A stretch of DNA of 48,173 bases, taken from assembly GCA_038212305.1 (NCBI GenBank), contig JBBQUP010000013.1:1-48173 (forward strand), given 5' to 3'. A program made the translations under genes and the position numbers. The DNA comes from JBBQUP01 sp038212305 (GTDB lineage Bacteria > Bacteroidota > Bacteroidia > Bacteroidales > Marinilabiliaceae). The notes below the pieces were generated by a model. That model searched no databases, was not told where the DNA came from, and worked only from the letters and a program-made list of their open reading frames with translations. Of this stretch, positions 34,070 through 43,476 are shown in pieces (within the stretch, counting starts at the first letter, position 1; every line of letters begins with the position of its first letter).

Positions 34070-36838
34070 ATGCAACGATTATACACGCTTATCTCTTTGT
34101 TTTTAATTTGTATCAGCTTATCAGCTCAGGTTATTTCTACAAACCCAACATTTCTAACCGATAATCAGCAAGTTGTTATCACTTTTAATGCTGCTTTAGG
34201 CAATGCTGGACTGAAAAGTTTTACTGGTGATGTGTATGCGCACACAGGAGTGATTACTGATAAAAGCACTTCGGATAGCGACTGGAAATATGTTAAAGCT
34301 ACATGGGCAGTCAATTTGCCAGTGTGTAAGTTAACACGAATAACTACCGATATTTATACTTTAACTATCGGCTCAACTATTCGTCAGTTTTATAATGTAC
34401 CGGCGACTGAGAAAATATTGAAAATGGCTTTTGTATTTCGCGGTAGTACAGGTACTCCTGAAGGTAAAGATGTTGGAAATAAGGATATGCTTGCTCAAGT
34501 GTATGAAACGGGTATTAATATCTCAATCACAACTCCTACATCCAAATTTTTAATTGTTCAACCGGGAGAGAATATTGCGGTATCAGTTTCTGCTTCAAAT
34601 AACGATAAAATTGATCTTTATTTGAATCAGGATTTGGTTAAGACGGTAAATGATCAATCTCTACAATACAATTTGACTGCACCTACTTCTGGAAATTATA
34701 CAATTCGAGCATTGGCTAGTGGTACTGGTGATGCAAAGTCCGATTCCCTGAAGTTTTTAGTTTACTCTGCACCAGTTATAGAACCATTGCCTTCGGATTT
34801 AAAACGAGGAGCCAATGTTATTTCCCCAACGCAGGTCACGTTAAAACTATTTGCACCCTATAAAAACTATGTTTATTTAATTGGCGATTTTAATAATTGG
34901 ATGCCAACCAGTTTGTTTCAGATGAAAAAAAATGGTGATTATTTCTGGCTTACCCTTGACAACCTATTAGTCAATACTGAGTATGCATATCAGTATTTAA
35001 TCGATGGGAATTTGAAGTTGGCCGATCCATACACCAATAAAATTCTGGATCCTTGGAACGATAAATATATTCCAACAACAGTTTATCCTAATTTAAAACC
35101 ATATCCTATAAATAAAACGGAAGATTTGGTTTCTGTATTTTCAACTAATACTACTGCATACAATTGGATAACAACTAGTTTTGTTGCTCCAACTGCTGAA
35201 AAACTAGTTGTTTACGAACTTCTCATACGCGATTTTACGGCAAATAAAGATATTAAAACGGTAAAAGATACTTTAGCTTATCTTAAACGCTTGGGAGTGA
35301 ATGCAATTGAACTGATGCCGTTTAATGAATTTGAAGGAAACGATAGTTGGGGGTACAATCCATCATTTTACTTTGCACCTGATAAGGCTTATGGTACTGC
35401 TAATGATTATAAAGCATTTATTGATGCTTGTCATCAAAATGGTATAGCAGTTATTATGGACATGGTTTTAAACCATTCATATGGTCAATCATCATTTGCT
35501 CGAATGTATCTCGATGGAGGAAAACCAGCAGCTAATAATCCGTGGTATAACCGTAATTCTAACATGTTAAATCCCGATGCTCAATGGGGTTATGATTTTA
35601 ATCACGAAAGTCCTCATACCAAAGCTCTTGTGGATAGTATTTGTTCTTTTTGGATGAGTGAATACAAATTAGATGGTTTTAGATTTGATTTCACCAAAGG
35701 ATTTACCAATACTCCTTATCCTGCAAATAGTTGGGCAAGTGAATACGATGCTTCGCGAATTGCAATACTTAAACGTATGGCTTCCGAAATTTGGAAACGC
35801 AAAAGTAATGCCTATGTAATTTTCGAGCATTTGAGCGATAATGTCGAAGAAAAAGAGTTGGCTAATTTTGGAATTTTACTTTGGGGTAATAGTAACACCA
35901 ATTACAACGAAGGAACAATGGGATGGACAGAGAACAATAAATCTGATTTGTCGTGGAATAATTATAAAACCAGAGGATGGGATCAACCTCATTTGGTGAG
36001 TTACATGGAAAGTCATGATGAAGAGCGTTTAATGGCTCGAAACTTTTTGTATGGCAACACCTTGGGGGAATACAATACTCGGATTGCTACAACGGCTTTG
36101 AGTCGTATGCAACTGGCTGCAAATTTCTTTTTCCCAATACCTGGTCCCAAAATGGTGTGGCAATTTGGTGAAATGGGTTACGATATTTCTATTGATACAG
36201 GAGGGCGAGTTGGACAAAAACCACCAAAATGGGACTATTTATCAGATGCTGACCGCTTAAAACTCTTTAATGTATATGCCACGTTAATAAACTTAAAAGA
36301 AAGTGAGCCTGTGTTTTCAACAACAAATTATACTTTAGATTTAGCTGGAGGAGTAAAAAAAATACTTCTATCTCAACCTCAATCAGATGTTCGAATACTT
36401 GGTAATTTTGGGATGGTTTCGGTTAACACACCTGCCGAATTTAGTGCCACCGGCATATGGTATAACTATTTTAAAGGAGATAGTATTGATGTAACTGATG
36501 TTAATATGACCATTGCTTTAGCACCTGGTGGATATAAACTCTATTCCCAAAAGAGACTAAAAGGATTTACTGTCAGAACGGGAATAAGTAATAATAGTTT
36601 TAGCGCTGCTATCGTCTCTTTCCCAAATCCATTTAGCGAAACACTGGTTATTACAAATCCAATCACAAGTCAATATCAAATTAAGATATTCGATTTGTCT
36701 GGTCGCTTGATTTATAATACACAGTCGGAGTTCAAAGAAATAACCATTCCATCTAAAAACTGGGATAATGGGATGTATGTTTTACAAATTATTAATAGAA
36801 ATGGGAGTGGTTTTTTTCAAAAGATTAATAAAAACTAA
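34070..36838 (+). CDS. Secreted GH13 alpha-amylase with CBM48-like domain and T9SS sorting tail
   Basis: A 922-residue secreted amylase. A signal peptide ends at LSA (residue 19). An all-beta N-terminal domain of unrecognised family spans about residues 20-150, then an Ig-like segment to about 230. A CBM48-like domain follows (LFAPYKNYVYLIGDFNNW, about 260-345). The GH13 barrel has intact catalytic blocks: IMDMVLNHS (I), DGFRFDFTKG with nucleophile Asp540 (II), IFEHLSD with Glu586 (III) and MESHDEE with Asp650 (IV). The C-terminal 75 residues (SFPNPFSETLVI, IKIFDLSGRLIY, WDNGMYVLQI) form a type A T9SS sorting domain, so the enzyme is exported through T9SS to the surface or medium. AAGGTTTG at 34045-34052 is a one-mismatch -7 candidate. 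Confidence 0.93.
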   Translation: MQRLYTLISLFLICISLSAQVISTNPTFLTDNQQVVITFNAALGNAGLKSFTGDVYAHTGVITDKSTSDSDWKYVKATWAVNLPVCKLTRITTDIYTLTIGSTIRQFYNVPATEKILKMAFVFRGSTGTPEGKDVGNKDMLAQVYETGINISITTPTSKFLIVQPGENIAVSVSASNNDKIDLYLNQDLVKTVNDQSLQYNLTAPTSGNYTIRALASGTGDAKSDSLKFLVYSAPVIEPLPSDLKRGANVISPTQVTLKLFAPYKNYVYLIGDFNNWMPTSLFQMKKNGDYFWLTLDNLLVNTEYAYQYLIDGNLKLADPYTNKILDPWNDKYIPTTVYPNLKPYPINKTEDLVSVFSTNTTAYNWITTSFVAPTAEKLVVYELLIRDFTANKDIKTVKDTLAYLKRLGVNAIELMPFNEFEGNDSWGYNPSFYFAPDKAYGTANDYKAFIDACHQNGIAVIMDMVLNHSYGQSSFARMYLDGGKPAANNPWYNRNSNMLNPDAQWGYDFNHESPHTKALVDSICSFWMSEYKLDGFRFDFTKGFTNTPYPANSWASEYDASRIAILKRMASEIWKRKSNAYVIFEHLSDNVEEKELANFGILLWGNSNTNYNEGTMGWTENNKSDLSWNNYKTRGWDQPHLVSYMESHDEERLMARNFLYGNTLGEYNTRIATTALSRMQLAANFFFPIPGPKMVWQFGEMGYDISIDTGGRVGQKPPKWDYLSDADRLKLFNVYATLINLKESEPVFSTTNYTLDLAGGVKKILLSQPQSDVRILGNFGMVSVNTPAEFSATGIWYNYFKGDSIDVTDVNMTIALAPGGYKLYSQKRLKGFTVRTGISNNSFSAAIVSFPNPFSETLVITNPITSQYQIKIFDLSGRLIYNTQSEFKEITIPSKNWDNGMYVLQIINRNGSGFFQKINKN

Positions 36839-36840
36839 GA

Positions 36841-36900
36841 AACTGTTTGAATTATATAGATTTCTATCTCTGTATTCACTTATTATAAATTTCACCAGTT
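36841..36900. repeat. Palindromic intergenic element, short copy C
   Basis: A 60-bp element with ends AACTGTTTGAATTATA (36841-36856) and the imperfect inverse TATAAATTTCACCAGTT (36884-36900). CTATCTCTGTATTCACT (36864-36880) is the exact inverse of 17 bases of copy A. It lacks the long central hairpin of copies A and B, and looks like an internally deleted, inverted member of the same family, directly after the amylase stop codon. Confidence 0.6.
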
Positions 36901-36914
36901 AGTATTTAATCAAA

Positions 36915-36953
36915 AAAAAGTGAGGATTTGTAGATGTCAGATCCTAACTTTTT
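36915..36953. terminator. Bidirectional terminator
   Basis: Arms AAAAAGTGAGGAT (36915-36927) and ATCCTAACTTTTT (36941-36953) pair over 13 positions with one mismatch. The right arm runs 2 bases into the stop codon of the minus-strand sugar transferase. It serves two convergent genes. Confidence 0.85.
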
Positions 36954-38367
36954 ATTTTCCATCGCCAATGATTATTGATTTTAGCGTGTAGGCCATTATT
37001 TTTAAATCAACAAGTAAAGTCATGTTTTCTAAGTATAATAGATCGTACTGCGATCGTTCAATCATTTGCTCAATGTTCTCAGCATAACCATACTTAACCA
37101 TTCCCCAGCTTGTAATGCCCGGTTTAACCTTAAATAAATGCGTATAATGAGGTGCTAAAACCGATATTTGGTCGATAAAAAATTTCCGCTCGGGTCTTGG
37201 CCCCACAATCGACATGTCTCCTTTTAGTACATTAATAAATTGAGGTATTTCATCAATATGCCATTGTCGTAAAATCTTGCCAACACGAGTAATTCTTTCA
37301 TCACCAATTGATGAAAGCAAAGGTCCATTTGATTCTGCAGTTGTGTACATCGATCTAAATTTTATCATTTTAAAAGGTTGCATGTTTTTACCATGCCTTT
37401 CTTGATGATAAAATATCGGTCCTTTTGAATCAAGCTTGATTGCTAGTGCAATAAACGGTAGAAAAAAAAGAAATACAATAAGAGCACTAAGAGAAAAAAT
37501 GACATCCATAACTGTTTTTAAAAACATTTGCCAAACTGGCATGGTATGGTTGTGGATGGTGACAAAAGGAATACTCTTAATGTTATTCATCTTAACTGTT
37601 CCTTCCATAATATCGGTTAAATCGGGAGTTATTCGGGTGATAACATCTAAGTTTTTAGTAATATTTAATACTTTTTGAATTGTTTTATGCTCAGTCGATT
37701 CTAAGGCAATTATCACTTCCTGTGTATGTTTGTCGATAATATTACTTGCCAATGCATTTATATTTCCTAAACATTTAATTTCATGGCTGAAACTTGGGAT
37801 TACCGAAGCATCAATACTTATATAGCCGATAATGAACAAATTGCGGTGATGAGGAATCCGCTTAATTTCGTTATAGATGGTTTCCGCTTTTTGGTTATTC
37901 CCTACAAGTATCGCATAAGTAGCTAATTTACGAAAATCAGTAGCAAGTACTATATAACTGTAAATCACTAGTCTAAATGCAAGGATGATAGTAGTTGATG
38001 AAAGACTTAATTTAAGGAAAATAGTAATGTATTCAGGGAGTGTTTTGGGTGTCATTAAATTAATCAAGAGCATAGCAGCTATTATCCAAAAAGCCACCAT
38101 TGCGCCTAAGGTATGAAGTAGTATTTTAACGAGTCCTTTATTGTTTAACTGACGGTATTGACCACTCAAATACAAAACAAATATGATGCAAAGTGAAAAG
38201 GTGATGGCTCTAATAGCAAAGTCAAAATTATAGGTTTTGGCATCGCTTGGGAGTAAAAAGCGGAGAATATGAGATGTTGTAATAAATACTAAAACACCTG
38301 CAATAAAGTCAAAAAATAATGCTATAAATAGTAACCTTTGTATGTTAATGCGCTTTGGTTGTTCCAT
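36952..38367 (-). CDS. Polyprenyl-phosphate sugar-1-phosphate transferase
   Basis: A 471-residue inner-membrane enzyme of the WbaP/bacterial sugar transferase family, which starts exopolysaccharide, capsule or O-antigen units by moving hexose-1-phosphate to undecaprenyl phosphate. Four or five N-terminal membrane helices (about residues 12-155) and a CoA-binding-like domain (AILVGNNQKAETIYNEI onward) precede a re-entrant helix (MKTVMDVIFSLSALIVFLFF). The catalytic block follows: GKNMQPFKMIKFRSM, then WHIDEIPQFINVLKGDMSIVGPRPE and PGITSWGMVKYGYA. No other polysaccharide genes lie nearby, so the final product is unknown. Its transcription is separated from the amylase gene by the shared terminator. 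Confidence 0.92.
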   Translation of the reverse strand: MEQPKRINIQRLLFIALFFDFIAGVLVFITTSHILRFLLPSDAKTYNFDFAIRAITFSLCIIFVLYLSGQYRQLNNKGLVKILLHTLGAMVAFWIIAAMLLINLMTPKTLPEYITIFLKLSLSSTTIILAFRLVIYSYIVLATDFRKLATYAILVGNNQKAETIYNEIKRIPHHRNLFIIGYISIDASVIPSFSHEIKCLGNINALASNIIDKHTQEVIIALESTEHKTIQKVLNITKNLDVITRITPDLTDIMEGTVKMNNIKSIPFVTIHNHTMPVWQMFLKTVMDVIFSLSALIVFLFFLPFIALAIKLDSKGPIFYHQERHGKNMQPFKMIKFRSMYTTAESNGPLLSSIGDERITRVGKILRQWHIDEIPQFINVLKGDMSIVGPRPERKFFIDQISVLAPHYTHLFKVKPGITSWGMVKYGYAENIEQMIERSQYDLLYLENMTLLVDLKIMAYTLKSIIIGDGK

Positions 38368-38591
38368 GGTATTTTAACCTATATTCCTTTGTTTTATTGT
38401 GTTGATCTTATTTTAAGCGTCAATATTTTTTTAAAATATTTTCTTTTGATCGATAAAGGTAAAATATTCTGACTAAATTCTCGATTAATGTTATGCTACA
38501 TAACACTTGAAAAATGAAATTGATTGATGCATTTGTACTAATTTGTTGAATTGGAATCGATTTTTATAATGCAAAATTAGGGGATAAAGTT

Positions 38592-38599
38592 TAAATTTG
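38592..38599 (+). promoter_or_regulatory. -7 box only 5 bases before the pcm start
   Basis: TAAATTTG is a perfect TAnnTTTG match but ends 5 bases before the pcm ATG at 38605, so transcription would begin at or next to the start codon. Either pcm has a leaderless mRNA or the match is accidental. No good -33 element is seen. Confidence 0.35.
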
Positions 38600-38604
38600 C
38601 GATC

Positions 38605-39264
38605 ATGTTGAATAACAATCACGATACTTATAGGCATCAAGGTTTGCGTACTCGATTAATACAAGAGTTGCGGCAAAAAGGCATTAAAGATGAGTTAGTA
38701 CTAAAAGCCATTGGTACTGTCCCCAGACATTTATTTATCGATCGAGGATTTATAAATTTTGCTTATTCCGATAAGGCTTTTCCAATTGCTGCCGGACAAA
38801 CTATATCTCAGCCTTTTACTGTAGCACAACAAACTCAACTGCTTGGAGTTCGAGTAGGCGAAACGGTATTAGAGGTTGGTACAGGATCTGGATATCAGGC
38901 TGCTGTTTTGGTTTTACTTGGGGCAAAACTATATTCGATTGAACGTCAACCCGAATTATATAAAAAAACCAGTGTCCTGTTGAATTCACTTGGATACCAA
39001 TTGCGAATGTATTTAGGTGATGGATACAAGGGCTTGCCACAAATTAGCCCATTTGATAAAATTTTGGTTACTGCTGGCGCGCCCGTTATTCCAAGGGATT
39101 TGCTGGAGCAGCTAAAAATTAGAGGTGTTATGGTTATTCCTGTTGGAGATAAAAAACAAATCATGACTCGAATTGTTAGAATTTCTGATTCCGATTTTGA
39201 GCAAGAAGAATTGGGCGAGTGTGCCTTTGTTCCAATGTTAACAGGCATTGAGCAAATTAAGTAA
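38605..39264 (+). CDS. pcm: Protein-L-isoaspartate O-methyltransferase
   Basis: A SAM-dependent methyltransferase of 219 residues that starts repair of isoaspartyl residues in damaged proteins. Family landmarks are AIGTVPRHLFID (near residue 37), YSDKAFPIAAGQTISQPFTVA near 55, SAM motif I VLEVGTGSGYQAA near 90, LYSIERQPELY (post-I) and DKILVTAGAPVIPRDLLEQL near 152, then GVMVIPVGD. The gene opens a plus-strand run pcm-MBL-gcvP with gaps of 35 and 94 bases and no terminator, possibly co-transcribed. Confidence 0.96.
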   Translation: MLNNNHDTYRHQGLRTRLIQELRQKGIKDELVLKAIGTVPRHLFIDRGFINFAYSDKAFPIAAGQTISQPFTVAQQTQLLGVRVGETVLEVGTGSGYQAAVLVLLGAKLYSIERQPELYKKTSVLLNSLGYQLRMYLGDGYKGLPQISPFDKILVTAGAPVIPRDLLEQLKIRGVMVIPVGDKKQIMTRIVRISDSDFEQEELGECAFVPMLTGIEQIK

Positions 39265-39299
39265 CTGTTTGATATTTATGTCTTTCTAATTTATGTATT

Positions 39300-39938
39300 A
39301 TGCTAATTGAAATATTTTGTTTTAATCCTTTTCAGGAAAACACCTTTGTTTTGTACGACGAATCAGGGGAGTGTGTTATTGTTGATCCAGGTTGTTTAAG
39401 CACCCAAGAAGAGAAGGTTCTTTCCGATTTTATTTCAGCGAATTCGCTTATACCAACTAAAGTCTTGTTAACACATTCTCATATCGATCATATATTTGGA
39501 TTAAAATATGTTGTTGATAAATATAAGATTCCAATTGTTGGTCATCCACACGACGCATTTTTTCTTGCACAAGCGAAAGATTATGCTTTGCAATTTGGAA
39601 TAACATTATCTGATAATCCTCCTTTAATTGATGAGTCATGTTTGCATGGTGATATCGTATCGTTTGGTGAAACAAAACTTCAAGTGATTCATGTTCCAGG
39701 GCATTCCCCCGGTGGAGTTGCTTTTTACTCTAAAGAAAATAATTGTTTAGTGTGTGGAGATATTCTTTTTCATCAAAGTATTGGTCGGTCCGATTTACCT
39801 GGAGGTAATTACGAAATGTTGATTAGTGGAATTAAAGACCGCTTATTGACGTTGCCTCCTGGAGTTAATGTATATCCAGGGCATGGACCATCTACAACAA
39901 TCAAATTTGAAAAAGAGAATAATTCGTTTTTAATATAA
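39300..39938 (+). CDS. Metallo-beta-lactamase-fold hydrolase (glyoxalase II-like)
   Basis: A 212-residue cytosolic hydrolase. Metal ligands are evident: THSHIDH (HxHxDH near residue 59), the His in HVPGHSPGG near 129, Asp in VCGDILF near 151 and the final His in YPGHGP near 196. The short form, without the C-terminal substrate domain of true glyoxalase II, resembles the YcbL-type group. Substrates of this family are often thioesters such as S-lactoylglutathione, but specificity cannot be deduced. QSIGRSDLPGG before the last motif is typical. It lies between pcm and gcvP. Confidence 0.88.
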   Translation: MLIEIFCFNPFQENTFVLYDESGECVIVDPGCLSTQEEKVLSDFISANSLIPTKVLLTHSHIDHIFGLKYVVDKYKIPIVGHPHDAFFLAQAKDYALQFGITLSDNPPLIDESCLHGDIVSFGETKLQVIHVPGHSPGGVAFYSKENNCLVCGDILFHQSIGRSDLPGGNYEMLISGIKDRLLTLPPGVNVYPGHGPSTTIKFEKENNSFLI

Positions 39939-40032
39939 TTTTAGATTGGGTTTTTGATAAAAATCATTTCTAACCTCACCATTTATTCTTTCATTGTCTT
40001 AATGAATAATAACATTTAATCTCTCTAATTAT

Positions 40033-42897
40033 ATGGCTACCGATATGTTTGTGTCTCGTCACATTGGTCCGCGCGATCATGAAATTAAAACCATGTTATC
40101 TACATTGGGAGTCTCAACTCTTGATGAGTTGATTGATCAAACAGTTCCCTCAACTATTCGTTTGAACAACGAGTTGAGAATAGACGGGGGTTTGACCGAG
40201 CGTCAGTATTACAGGAAAATTCTTAAGATAGCCTCGAAAAACAAAGTTTACAATACATACATTGGAATGGGGTATTACGATACAGTTACGCCAGCTGTAA
40301 TTCTTCGTAATGTGCTCGAAAACCCTGTGTGGTATACCTCCTATACTCCATATCAAGCCGAAATATCGCAAGGTCGACTTGAAGCCTTACTTAATTTTCA
40401 AACGGTTGTAACTGGATTAACTGGCTTATCGGTCGCCAATGCCTCCTTACTCGATGAGGCAACGGCAGCAGCAGAGGCAATGATTATGATGTTTAATTTG
40501 CGATCTCGAACAAAAGAGAAAGCTGGTGCTAATAAATTATTGGTCGATCATTCCGTTTGGCCTCAAACAAAAGCTGTATTAGAAACCCGCGCTAATCCCT
40601 TGGGCATTGAGATTGAATATTTGAATTATACTGATTTTAAATTTTCTGAAAATCATTTTGGATGTATTGTTCAGTATCCTAATTCCAATGGCAGTGTGGT
40701 TGATTATTCCAAAATTGCAATTCAAGCTCAGCAAAGCGATTGTAAAATGGCTGTTGCAGCTGATTTACTAAGTTTAGCTTTGTTAACGCCTCCAGGCGAA
40801 TGGGGAGCTGACATTGTTTTTGGTTCCTCTCAACGCTTTGGTGTGCCTATGGGTTATGGTGGGCCTCATGCAGCATTTTTTGCAGCTAAAGATGCGCTCA
40901 AGCGTTCCATGCCGGGACGGATTATTGGAGTTTCGCGGGATGTGAATGGTAAAAGAGCTTTGCGCATGGCTCTTCAAACGCGCGAACAACACATTAAGCG
41001 CGAGCGTGCTACCTCAAATATATGCACAGCTCAGGCTTTGCTATCTGTTATGGCAGGTTTTTATGCAGTTTATCATGGTGCTGAAGGAATTAAACGAATA
41101 GCACTTCAAATTCATAGCATTGCTAGCTTAATCGCTCAGGAAGTTGAGAAGTTGGGTTACAATCAACTGAATGAGAATTATTTTGATACCATTCGTTTTG
41201 CTATTCCTGCAGGTGTTGGATTAGCCGATATTGAGCGAATGTCTTTAGATCTTGAAATGAACTTTCGATATTATTCTAATGGAGATGTTGGCTTAAGTAT
41301 CGATGAAACAACGAATCTAGAAGATGTCAACTGGATTGTTAAAGTATTCGCAAAAGCTGCTCACTTACCTGTTCCTAGGATTGTTGCCATTTCAGAATTA
41401 TTTACTCTCGATAAGTCATTTTTGCGATCATCTGAATATTTAACAGAGGATGTTTTTAATAAATACCGTAGCGAAACCGACATGGTTCGTTATGTCAAAA
41501 TGTTGGAGCGTCGCGATATTTCATTAACGCATTCTATGATTTCGCTCGGTTCGTGTACCATGAAACTTAATGCTGCAACCGAAATGTTACCATTGAGCTG
41601 GATTCAGTTTGGTGGTATTCATCCTTTTGTCCCTATCGATCAGGCTGCTGGCTATCATGAGATGTTTCATGAGTTACGTCACGATTTGGCTGAAATTACG
41701 GGGTTTGCTGATGTTAGTCTTCAGCCCAATAGTGGTGCCGCAGGTGAGTACGCCGGATTAATGGTTATTAGGGCTTATCATCAAAGCCGAAGTGATCACC
41801 ATCGAAAAGTAGCCATCATCCCTTCTTCAGCTCATGGAACTAATCCTGCAACAGCTGTAATGGCAGGCATGGATGTGGTTGTGGTTAATTGCGATGAAAG
41901 AGGAAATATTGATGTGAATCATTTACGTCAAAAAGCTGAAGAATTTAAAGATTCACTGTCGTGCTTAATGGTTACTTATCCTTCTACTCATGGGGTTTTC
42001 GAGTCGTCAATTCGCGAAATTTGCAAAATCATTCACGATTGCGGTGCTCAAGTTTACATGGATGGGGCTAATATGAATGCTCAGGTTGGATTAACCAATC
42101 CTGCATTAATTGGTGCTGATGTGTGTCACTTAAATCTACATAAAACATTTGCAATACCACATGGAGGCGGAGGGCCAGGAGTTGGCCCCATATGTGTGGC
42201 AGCTCATTTAGTACCTTTTTTACCTACCCATACAGTTATTAATAACAATCGAAAAGGTATTTCTGCCGTTTCAGCTGCTCCATGGGGAAGTGCCAGTATT
42301 TTACCAATAACCTATGGCTATATTAAAATGTTGGGAGCTAAAGGCTTGACTCAGGCTACAAAAGTTGCAATTCTGAATGCCAATTATTTAGCCGAAAAAC
42401 TAAAAGATCAATATGGAATTTTATATACAGGTGAAAATGGGCGAGTAGCTCATGAAATGATATTAGAATGTCGTCATTTGAAAACGATGGCTGGTATTAC
42501 AGAAGCTGATATTGCAAAACGGTTGATGGATTATGGTTTTCATGCCCCTACATTATCTTTTCCTGTTCATGGAACTTTGATGATTGAACCGACAGAAAGT
42601 GAATCCCTTCAAGAATTAGATCGATTTATTGAAGCCATGTTGTCAATTTTTAGTGAGATAAAAGAAATTGTCGATGGTAAAGCCGATTCGATAGATAATG
42701 TACTTAAAAATGCGCCTCATCCCGATTATAAAGTTGTCTCTGATCAATGGAATCATTCTTATGGACGAGAAAAAGCTGCTTTCCCATTGGAGTGGATTCG
42801 CGAGAATAAATTTTGGATATCTGTTGGGCGAATAGATGATGCTTATGGTGATCGTAATTTGATTTGCACCTGTGCCCCTGTTTCTGATTACTTGTAG
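40033..42897 (+). CDS. gcvP: Glycine dehydrogenase (decarboxylating), P-protein
   Basis: The 954-residue P-protein of the glycine cleavage system, which decarboxylates glycine with PLP and passes the aminomethyl group to the H-protein lipoamide. The full-length form contains both halves (N-terminal FVSRHIGP, YTPYQAEISQGRLEALLNFQT; C-terminal SLGSCTMKLNAATEM, PNSGAAGEYAGL). The PLP lysine is Lys704 in HLNLHKTF, followed by the glycine-rich loop IPHGGGGPGVGP. No gcvT or gcvH lies in the window and no glycine riboswitch is visible in the 94-base leader. It is followed by a hairpin. Confidence 0.97.
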   Translation: MATDMFVSRHIGPRDHEIKTMLSTLGVSTLDELIDQTVPSTIRLNNELRIDGGLTERQYYRKILKIASKNKVYNTYIGMGYYDTVTPAVILRNVLENPVWYTSYTPYQAEISQGRLEALLNFQTVVTGLTGLSVANASLLDEATAAAEAMIMMFNLRSRTKEKAGANKLLVDHSVWPQTKAVLETRANPLGIEIEYLNYTDFKFSENHFGCIVQYPNSNGSVVDYSKIAIQAQQSDCKMAVAADLLSLALLTPPGEWGADIVFGSSQRFGVPMGYGGPHAAFFAAKDALKRSMPGRIIGVSRDVNGKRALRMALQTREQHIKRERATSNICTAQALLSVMAGFYAVYHGAEGIKRIALQIHSIASLIAQEVEKLGYNQLNENYFDTIRFAIPAGVGLADIERMSLDLEMNFRYYSNGDVGLSIDETTNLEDVNWIVKVFAKAAHLPVPRIVAISELFTLDKSFLRSSEYLTEDVFNKYRSETDMVRYVKMLERRDISLTHSMISLGSCTMKLNAATEMLPLSWIQFGGIHPFVPIDQAAGYHEMFHELRHDLAEITGFADVSLQPNSGAAGEYAGLMVIRAYHQSRSDHHRKVAIIPSSAHGTNPATAVMAGMDVVVVNCDERGNIDVNHLRQKAEEFKDSLSCLMVTYPSTHGVFESSIREICKIIHDCGAQVYMDGANMNAQVGLTNPALIGADVCHLNLHKTFAIPHGGGGPGVGPICVAAHLVPFLPTHTVINNNRKGISAVSAAPWGSASILPITYGYIKMLGAKGLTQATKVAILNANYLAEKLKDQYGILYTGENGRVAHEMILECRHLKTMAGITEADIAKRLMDYGFHAPTLSFPVHGTLMIEPTESESLQELDRFIEAMLSIFSEIKEIVDGKADSIDNVLKNAPHPDYKVVSDQWNHSYGREKAAFPLEWIRENKFWISVGRIDDAYGDRNLICTCAPVSDYL

Positions 42898-42925
42898 TGA
42901 TAGCAATTAAAAAAATAGATAGAGA

Positions 42926-42976
42926 GGTATTAGATGAGTAAAACATGAAATTGTTCGAATCATCTAATATCTTTTT
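42926..42976 (+). terminator. Probable terminator of gcvP
   Basis: GGTATTAGATGA (42926-42937) pairs with TCATCTAATATC (42960-42971) over 12 positions including one G-U. The loop is 22 bases and a T5 tract follows. The long loop lowers confidence. The rest of the 238-base spacer to the next gene shows nothing. Confidence 0.6.
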
Positions 42977-43135
42977 CTGTGGTAAATGGGATATTGAGAA
43001 TATCTGCTCATTGTTGTCTCATTCTTCTTCACATGTATTTAAGTATTAAAATGCGTTAAACTAATCATTGCATAGAAACCTTTCACCTCAATTTTCGTAA
43101 CATTAGTGTAGTTGGGAACTATTAAATGCTAGGTT

Positions 43136-43348
43136 ATGAATTGGAGAAGAGGGATGGTGTGGATGATTTTTACACTTTTATTAATTTTGGGAGCTAGTGC
43201 TGTGTATAAATCAGGGAATAAAGCAATGGAAATAAAGAAATTGTCGAATATTGAAATTGCTCAATTGCCTATTGAACAGTTAGATGAATTGAGTTTTGAT
43301 GAATTAGTCGTAGTCACAAATCGGTTTAACTTCAAAGAAATCGAGTAA
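43136..43348 (+). CDS. Small single-pass membrane protein, unknown
   Basis: A 70-residue frame with a basic N-terminus (NWRRG), one hydrophobic helix (about residues 7-23, MVWMIFTLLLILGASAV) and an acidic, leucine-rich cytosolic or periplasmic tail (LPIEQLDELSFDELVVVTNRF). No family is recognised. Support for it being real comes from the protein-like tail and the strong terminator 40 bases after the stop. No promoter consensus is visible. It may be a small regulator or a partner of another membrane protein. Confidence 0.6.
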   Translation: MNWRRGMVWMIFTLLLILGASAVYKSGNKAMEIKKLSNIEIAQLPIEQLDELSFDELVVVTNRFNFKEIE

Positions 43349-43388
43349 ACAATGAGGTTGATTTTAGGGTTTAGATTTTGTTTATTTG

Positions 43389-43419
43389 AAAACTGCACTT
43401 TAACTGGTGCAGTTTTTTT
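43389..43419 (+). terminator. Terminator after the small membrane protein gene
   Basis: A perfect 10-bp stem AAAACTGCAC (43389-43398) / GTGCAGTTTT (43407-43416) with an 8-base loop and a T7 tract. Confidence 0.92.
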
Positions 43420-43425
43420 ATGCAA

Positions 43426-43461
43426 AAAAAAGGTGTCTCGTTAATTCGAAACACCTTTTTT
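43426..43461 (-). terminator. Terminator after the type II glutamine synthetase gene
   Basis: AAAAAAGGTGT (43426-43436) and ACACCTTTTTT (43451-43461) form an 11-bp stem with an inner TCG/CGA pairing and T-rich flank on the minus strand, 16 bases past the stop. It sits back to back with the terminator of the convergent small gene. Confidence 0.92.
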
Positions 43462-43476
43462 ATATATGATATGATT

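Noticed and set aside
39939..40032. Glycine riboswitch before gcvP
   Set aside because: The leader is only 94 bases and shows none of the expected paired aptamer structure.
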